Assembly (NCBI GenBank): GCA_964011275.1
Contig: CAXGOB010000084.1
Span: 1 to 20,114, forward strand
DNA: 20,114 nucleotides
Source of the DNA: UBA7328 sp002471345
GTDB taxonomy: Bacteria > Bacteroidota > Bacteroidia > Chitinophagales > Saprospiraceae
Reading direction: 5' to 3'
Made by a program: the position numbers and the translations under genes. How positions within the stretch are numbered: the stretch's first letter is position 1; each line of letters opens with the position of its first letter. Below the pieces are notes generated by a model, which was not told the DNA's origin, searched no databases, and worked only from the letters and a program-made list of their open reading frames with translations. Below, piece by piece: positions 17,143 to 20,114 of the stretch.

Positions 17143-17931
17143 ATGAAAGTATTCAAATCAAATAAAGTTGATGATTTAGAACTTCCAATGAAGGTGGAAA
17201 TCAGTTTTAAAAAAATATTTTCCTTCTATCAAAAGTATGTAGAAGATAAGAAGCACCCTTATCATAAAACTGCCAAGGCCGTAGTCAGTCTTTTAAACGA
17301 ACACCCAGAACTTATCGATGGGTTTAGTGATTTTTCTCTACTAGAAAAATATGATGGAAAGCTAGACCTTATACTCAGTGGACTATTTCCTGATATACTT
17401 TCAGATAATGAAATCAAAGCGGCAAGCATACCTTTCTCATTCATTTCTTTTAAGTTTTCTAATCGGTTTGAAAAGATTTTAAAAAATGCAGGAAAAGACT
17501 ATGAATTTAAGATAAGAAATTTTGAAGATGACAGCCTATATCTTCAGGCTTGTGTGATGATTCTTGCCTATTGTTATGGATATCAGGTGGACTTAAAACG
17601 ATCCTTCTTTTTTGACATTCCAGATGAAAATCTTGGAATTATTAAACATTATAGAGTTGCATTTAATGGAGACTTTGCAGAAATAACTCCGACAAAAAAC
17701 GCCCCAAAAATCACAAAAGAGGATTACAAATTATTACTAGACAATTTTGATAATATGGACATTTGGAGAGAAAAATTTCCTCCTAATAGCTATATATTCA
17801 GAGGCTTTGGCATCATGAATCTATTTGATGTAACTGCTGACGAAAATTTGTCTTCACTAAAGGCAAACCTTCTTCAAGAAGATGACAATCTTATTCCTAA
17901 ACTAGAACAAAAACCTAAGAGCATTATTTAA
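17143..17931 (+). CDS. GAF-domain-type cytoplasmic protein, N-terminal part of a frameshifted gene
   Basis: This is the first third of a protein of about 796 residues that I recognise as a conserved Bacteroidota family usually annotated as GAF-domain-containing. No signal peptide or membrane helix is present. Typical stretches are EISFKKIFSFYQKYVEDKK, LIDGFSDFSLLEKY, LYLQACVMILAYCYGY, FFFDIPDENLGIIKHYRVAF and PPNSYIFRGFGIMNLFDVT. The frame ends EQKPKSII at 17929-17931. Removing one A from the five-A run 17909-17913 turns this into EQNLRALFNINDLSIGYSV and joins the following frame without a gap. The junction is in the middle of conserved sequence, so this is one gene broken by an inserted base, or a sequencing error. 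The function is unknown; GAF domains often bind small ligands. Confidence 0.75.
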   Translation: MKVFKSNKVDDLELPMKVEISFKKIFSFYQKYVEDKKHPYHKTAKAVVSLLNEHPELIDGFSDFSLLEKYDGKLDLILSGLFPDILSDNEIKAASIPFSFISFKFSNRFEKILKNAGKDYEFKIRNFEDDSLYLQACVMILAYCYGYQVDLKRSFFFDIPDENLGIIKHYRVAFNGDFAEITPTKNAPKITKEDYKLLLDNFDNMDIWREKFPPNSYIFRGFGIMNLFDVTADENLSSLKANLLQEDDNLIPKLEQKPKSII

Positions 17932-17983
17932 TATTAATGACCTATCCATTGGTTATTCAGTACTGGAAGGCATAGACTGCGAA

Positions 17984-19534
17984 ATGGGGCCAACTAGAAT
18001 AAAATCATCCGTGAGTTTAATCTTAAATGACGTCAACGAAATATTATGTGACGAATATTTCTGCGAAGGAGTGGTCAATAAAGTTATTATGAATAATCAG
18101 GCCATCACAATTTCAGATGTAGAACAATATGGAAAGTCATCCGAACACAATACATTTTACAAAAATTTGAAGTCAAAAGGGATTCAAAGTATTGTCCTTG
18201 TTCCTATAAAAGGAAAATCTAAGAATGAACTCGCACTATTAGAGATTGCTTCTCCTAGACCATATGAGCTAAATTCAATAACTCAAAATAAACTAAAGGA
18301 CATTCTTCCAATTTTCGAAAGTGCCGTAAAGAGAAGCTCACAAGAGCGACACAATACTCTAGAAGCGACTATTCAAGAGCACTATACGGCTATACACCCA
18401 TCTGTGAAATGGCGCTTCTACGATGCTGCCGATCAATACCAAGCTGATCTCCAGAATGGTGATCTAAATCCAAACCTAGAAGAAATAATCTTCAAAGATG
18501 TTTATCCTTTATTTGCTCAGTTGGATATAAAAGGTTCTTCTACAGCCCGAAATACAGCTATTCAACAAGACTTAACAACACAGCTTATGTTGGCAATTGA
18601 TGTTCTAAAAGAAGCATGTAACAAAGAACCAATGCCAATCTATAGCGAATTAATGTTCAGAGTAAATGAATATTTGACTAGAGTCAAAGCGGGCCTCAAA
18701 GATGGTGATGAATTGAGCATATTAGACTTTCTTAAAAGCGAGATTTACCCTGTTTTTAGTCACATAAAAACGATAGATGATTCTTTTGCCAAGTTAGTTC
18801 AGGTTTACAAAGACAGATTGGACATTGATCTCGAAGTTGTCTATGAGAAAAGGAAAGAATATGAAAGTAGTGTCACATTACTAAATGAAACTCTAGCTTT
18901 ATACATTGATAAAAAACAAGATGAAGTTCAAAAAATGTTTCCTCACTATTTTGAACGTTACAAGACAGATGGAGTAGAATACAATATGTACATAGGCCAG
19001 TCCATGGTAAGAACTAAAAGATACGATAGTTTGTATCTATATAATTTAAGGTTATGGCAACTCCAAGTAACTACAGAAATGGAGAATTTAGCAAATCAAC
19101 TTAGGAAAGAAATGGACCATGACCTTCAGGTTGCTTCTCTAATTTTGGTTCAAAGTAATCCATTAGCCATTAAATTTCGGATGGATGAAAAACAGTTTGA
19201 TGTAGATGGGGCTTACAACATTCGGTATGAGATTCTTAAAAAACGTATAGACAAAGCACATATCAAAGGTACCGATGAACGGCTAACCGTTCCTGGAAAA
19301 ATTGCCATTGTCTATTCTCAAGAAAAAGAAGCGATAGAATACCACAAGTATATCAAATTTCTACAATCAAAAAGTTTGTTAGGTGAAGTAGAAAAGTTGG
19401 AAATTGAAGATTTACAAGGAGTATCAGGACTTAAAGCACTCAGGGTTGAAGTTCTTTATCAAGAGAATTTCAATGAAAAATCCTCGATTACAATCCAAGA
19501 TCTCATTGGAGAGGAAGTTGTAATGGGCCAATAG
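17984..19534 (+). CDS. GAF-domain-type protein, C-terminal part of the same broken gene
   Basis: This is the remaining two thirds of the family member above. ATG 17984 is an internal methionine; homologous sequence in this frame reaches back to about 17912. A GAF-like fold spans roughly residues 1-115 (SSVSLILND, AITISDVEQYGK, GIQSIVLVPIKG, ELALLEIASPRPYEL). A long helical region follows with HPSVKWRFYDAA, DIKGSSTARNTAIQ, FPHYFERYKTDGVEYNMYIG and LAIKFRMDEKQFDVDGAYNI. It ends with VPGKIAIVYSQEKEA and GVSGLKALRVEVLYQ, close to the usual family C-terminus. The strong conservation of the downstream part suggests that the break is recent or artificial. An N-terminally truncated product could in principle start at 17984, but there is no evident ribosome site. 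Confidence 0.75.
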   Translation: MGPTRIKSSVSLILNDVNEILCDEYFCEGVVNKVIMNNQAITISDVEQYGKSSEHNTFYKNLKSKGIQSIVLVPIKGKSKNELALLEIASPRPYELNSITQNKLKDILPIFESAVKRSSQERHNTLEATIQEHYTAIHPSVKWRFYDAADQYQADLQNGDLNPNLEEIIFKDVYPLFAQLDIKGSSTARNTAIQQDLTTQLMLAIDVLKEACNKEPMPIYSELMFRVNEYLTRVKAGLKDGDELSILDFLKSEIYPVFSHIKTIDDSFAKLVQVYKDRLDIDLEVVYEKRKEYESSVTLLNETLALYIDKKQDEVQKMFPHYFERYKTDGVEYNMYIGQSMVRTKRYDSLYLYNLRLWQLQVTTEMENLANQLRKEMDHDLQVASLILVQSNPLAIKFRMDEKQFDVDGAYNIRYEILKKRIDKAHIKGTDERLTVPGKIAIVYSQEKEAIEYHKYIKFLQSKSLLGEVEKLEIEDLQGVSGLKALRVEVLYQENFNEKSSITIQDLIGEEVVMGQ

Positions 19535-19663
19535 GTTTATCTCATAATTGTCTTAAGTGCTTTAGTTGGCCTTATTATTAAGGAGCAAGCCAATTCTGTT
19601 CGCTATTCAGGAAGCATCACAAAAAAGGTACTTTTAGGAGAGAATGTTAAATACACTTCCTAA
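19523..19663 (+). pseudogene. Possible small membrane-peptide gene with an in-frame amber codon
   Basis: Directly after the TAG that ends the GAF-type gene, the same frame stays open for 42 codons and reads VYLIIVLSALVGLIIKEQAN followed by a polar tail ending NVKYTS. This looks like one membrane helix and a soluble tail. The only in-frame start is ATG 19523, four codons upstream, cut by that same TAG. A Trp codon in its place would give MGQWVYLII. It may be a nonsense-mutated small gene overlapping the previous one, or chance. No family is recognised. Confidence 0.3.
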
Positions 19664-19675
19664 GCAGCTAACTTT

Positions 19676-20065
19676 ATGATTTACAAAAAAGCTCCTTGGC
19701 ACTTTCTTCTGTTACTAATCCTAGCTGGAGAATCTGTCTTCATTCTTCCATTTGTTATTTCTAGGGTATTTAGACCTACAGTACTTGACACATTCAACCT
19801 GGATAATGTCCAACTGGGATTATGTTTTTCTGTATATGGTATTGTAGCCTTATTGTCTTATTTATTTGGCGGCCCATTAGCTGACAAGTATTCACCTAGA
19901 AAGTTAATTGCTGTAGCACTTTGGATGACGGCATTAGGAGGAGTGGTCTACTCGACATTTCCCAATTATACTGTATTAAAACTGCTTTATGGATATTGGG
20001 GATTCACAACCATTTTCATATTCTGGGCACCTATGATTAAAGCTGCTAGAGTTTGGGGCGTGTAG
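19676..20065 (+). pseudogene. MFS transporter, truncated after the first third
   Basis: This is the N-terminal 129 residues of a major facilitator superfamily permease. Helices lie near 10-30, 45-66, 77-95 and 101-118, and the MFS motif A signature GGPLADKYSPRK (65-76) sits between helices 2 and 3. The following GYWGFTTIFIFWAPMIKAARVWG matches a family of about 420 residues in which this segment leads into a QGxAFGxLxGGRG motif. Here the frame becomes unrelated after VWG (about 20060) and stops at 20063-20065. The last helices and the whole second half are absent. The abrupt break, the unrelated AT-rich sequence and the window end 49 bases later suggest an insertion or a rearrangement. The substrate is unknown. 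The gene starts 141 bases after the GAF-type gene. Confidence 0.8.
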
Positions 20066-20082
20066 CCTTGCGTAAAAATAAG

Positions 20083-20113
20083 ACAGTTTAAAAATGAATT
20101 AAATTTAAACTGT
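20083..20113. repeat. Inverted repeat at the window edge
   Basis: ACAGTTTAAA (20083-20092) and TTTAAACTGT (20104-20113) are perfect ten-base inverted repeats around an 11-base loop. The stem is AT-rich and no T tract can be seen because the window ends, so a terminator is not clear. Lying just past the break in the MFS gene, it may belong to the end of an inserted element. Confidence 0.5.
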
Positions 20114-20114
20114 T

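Noticed and set aside
17906..17916. Programmed ribosomal frameshift in the GAF-type gene
   Set aside because: The needed shift is +1, the zero-frame codons are CAA AAA CCT, and no stop-codon or pause feature typical of +1 recoding is present. An indel is simpler.

Overview
The window looks like chromosomal DNA from an AT-rich member of the Bacteroidota, probably of the Saprospiria type. The strongest sign is a 2,412-residue secreted protein with a type IX secretion (T9SS) C-terminal sorting domain, a dockerin pair and repeated HYR-like linkers. Two lipoproteins with Bacteroidota-style lipoboxes, a FISUMP-domain protein and A-rich leaders instead of strong Shine-Dalgarno sites agree with this. 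No rRNA, tRNA, CRISPR array or complete mobile element was seen.

Layout. 119-553 (minus): small four-helix membrane protein. 977-1849 (plus): EamA/DMT-type transporter, convergent with the giant T9SS protein (1863-9101, minus). Upstream of the giant gene on the same strand is a membrane family 2 glycosyltransferase (9225-10391). Divergent from it is a cupin gene (from 10508, plus) whose 3' end has lost its frame. From 10812 to 11588 the minus strand carries decayed remains of an ECF sigma factor and an apparent membrane partner. Then follow an EF-G-2-like GTPase (11841-13967) with a strong terminator, a FISUMP lipoprotein (14099-14758, probably frameshifted near its end), a lipoprotein alpha/beta-hydrolase (14963-16726), a GAF-type protein broken into two reading frames by one extra A (17143-17931 and 17984-19534), and the first 128 residues of an MFS transporter that stops abruptly 49 bases before the window ends.

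How the genes relate. I see no single dedicated system. The glycosyltransferase and the giant surface protein may be co-transcribed (123 bp gap), but a shared job is inference. The most notable pattern is gene decay. The cupin, FISUMP and GAF genes each carry one apparent single-base indel near a recognisable family motif, the sigma factor has two in-frame stops plus a frameshift and a missing domain, and the MFS gene is truncated. The five longest unbroken genes, about 13 kb in total, are intact. Either several accessory genes are decaying in this strain, or the assembly carries scattered indels. Raw reads or a close relative would decide.
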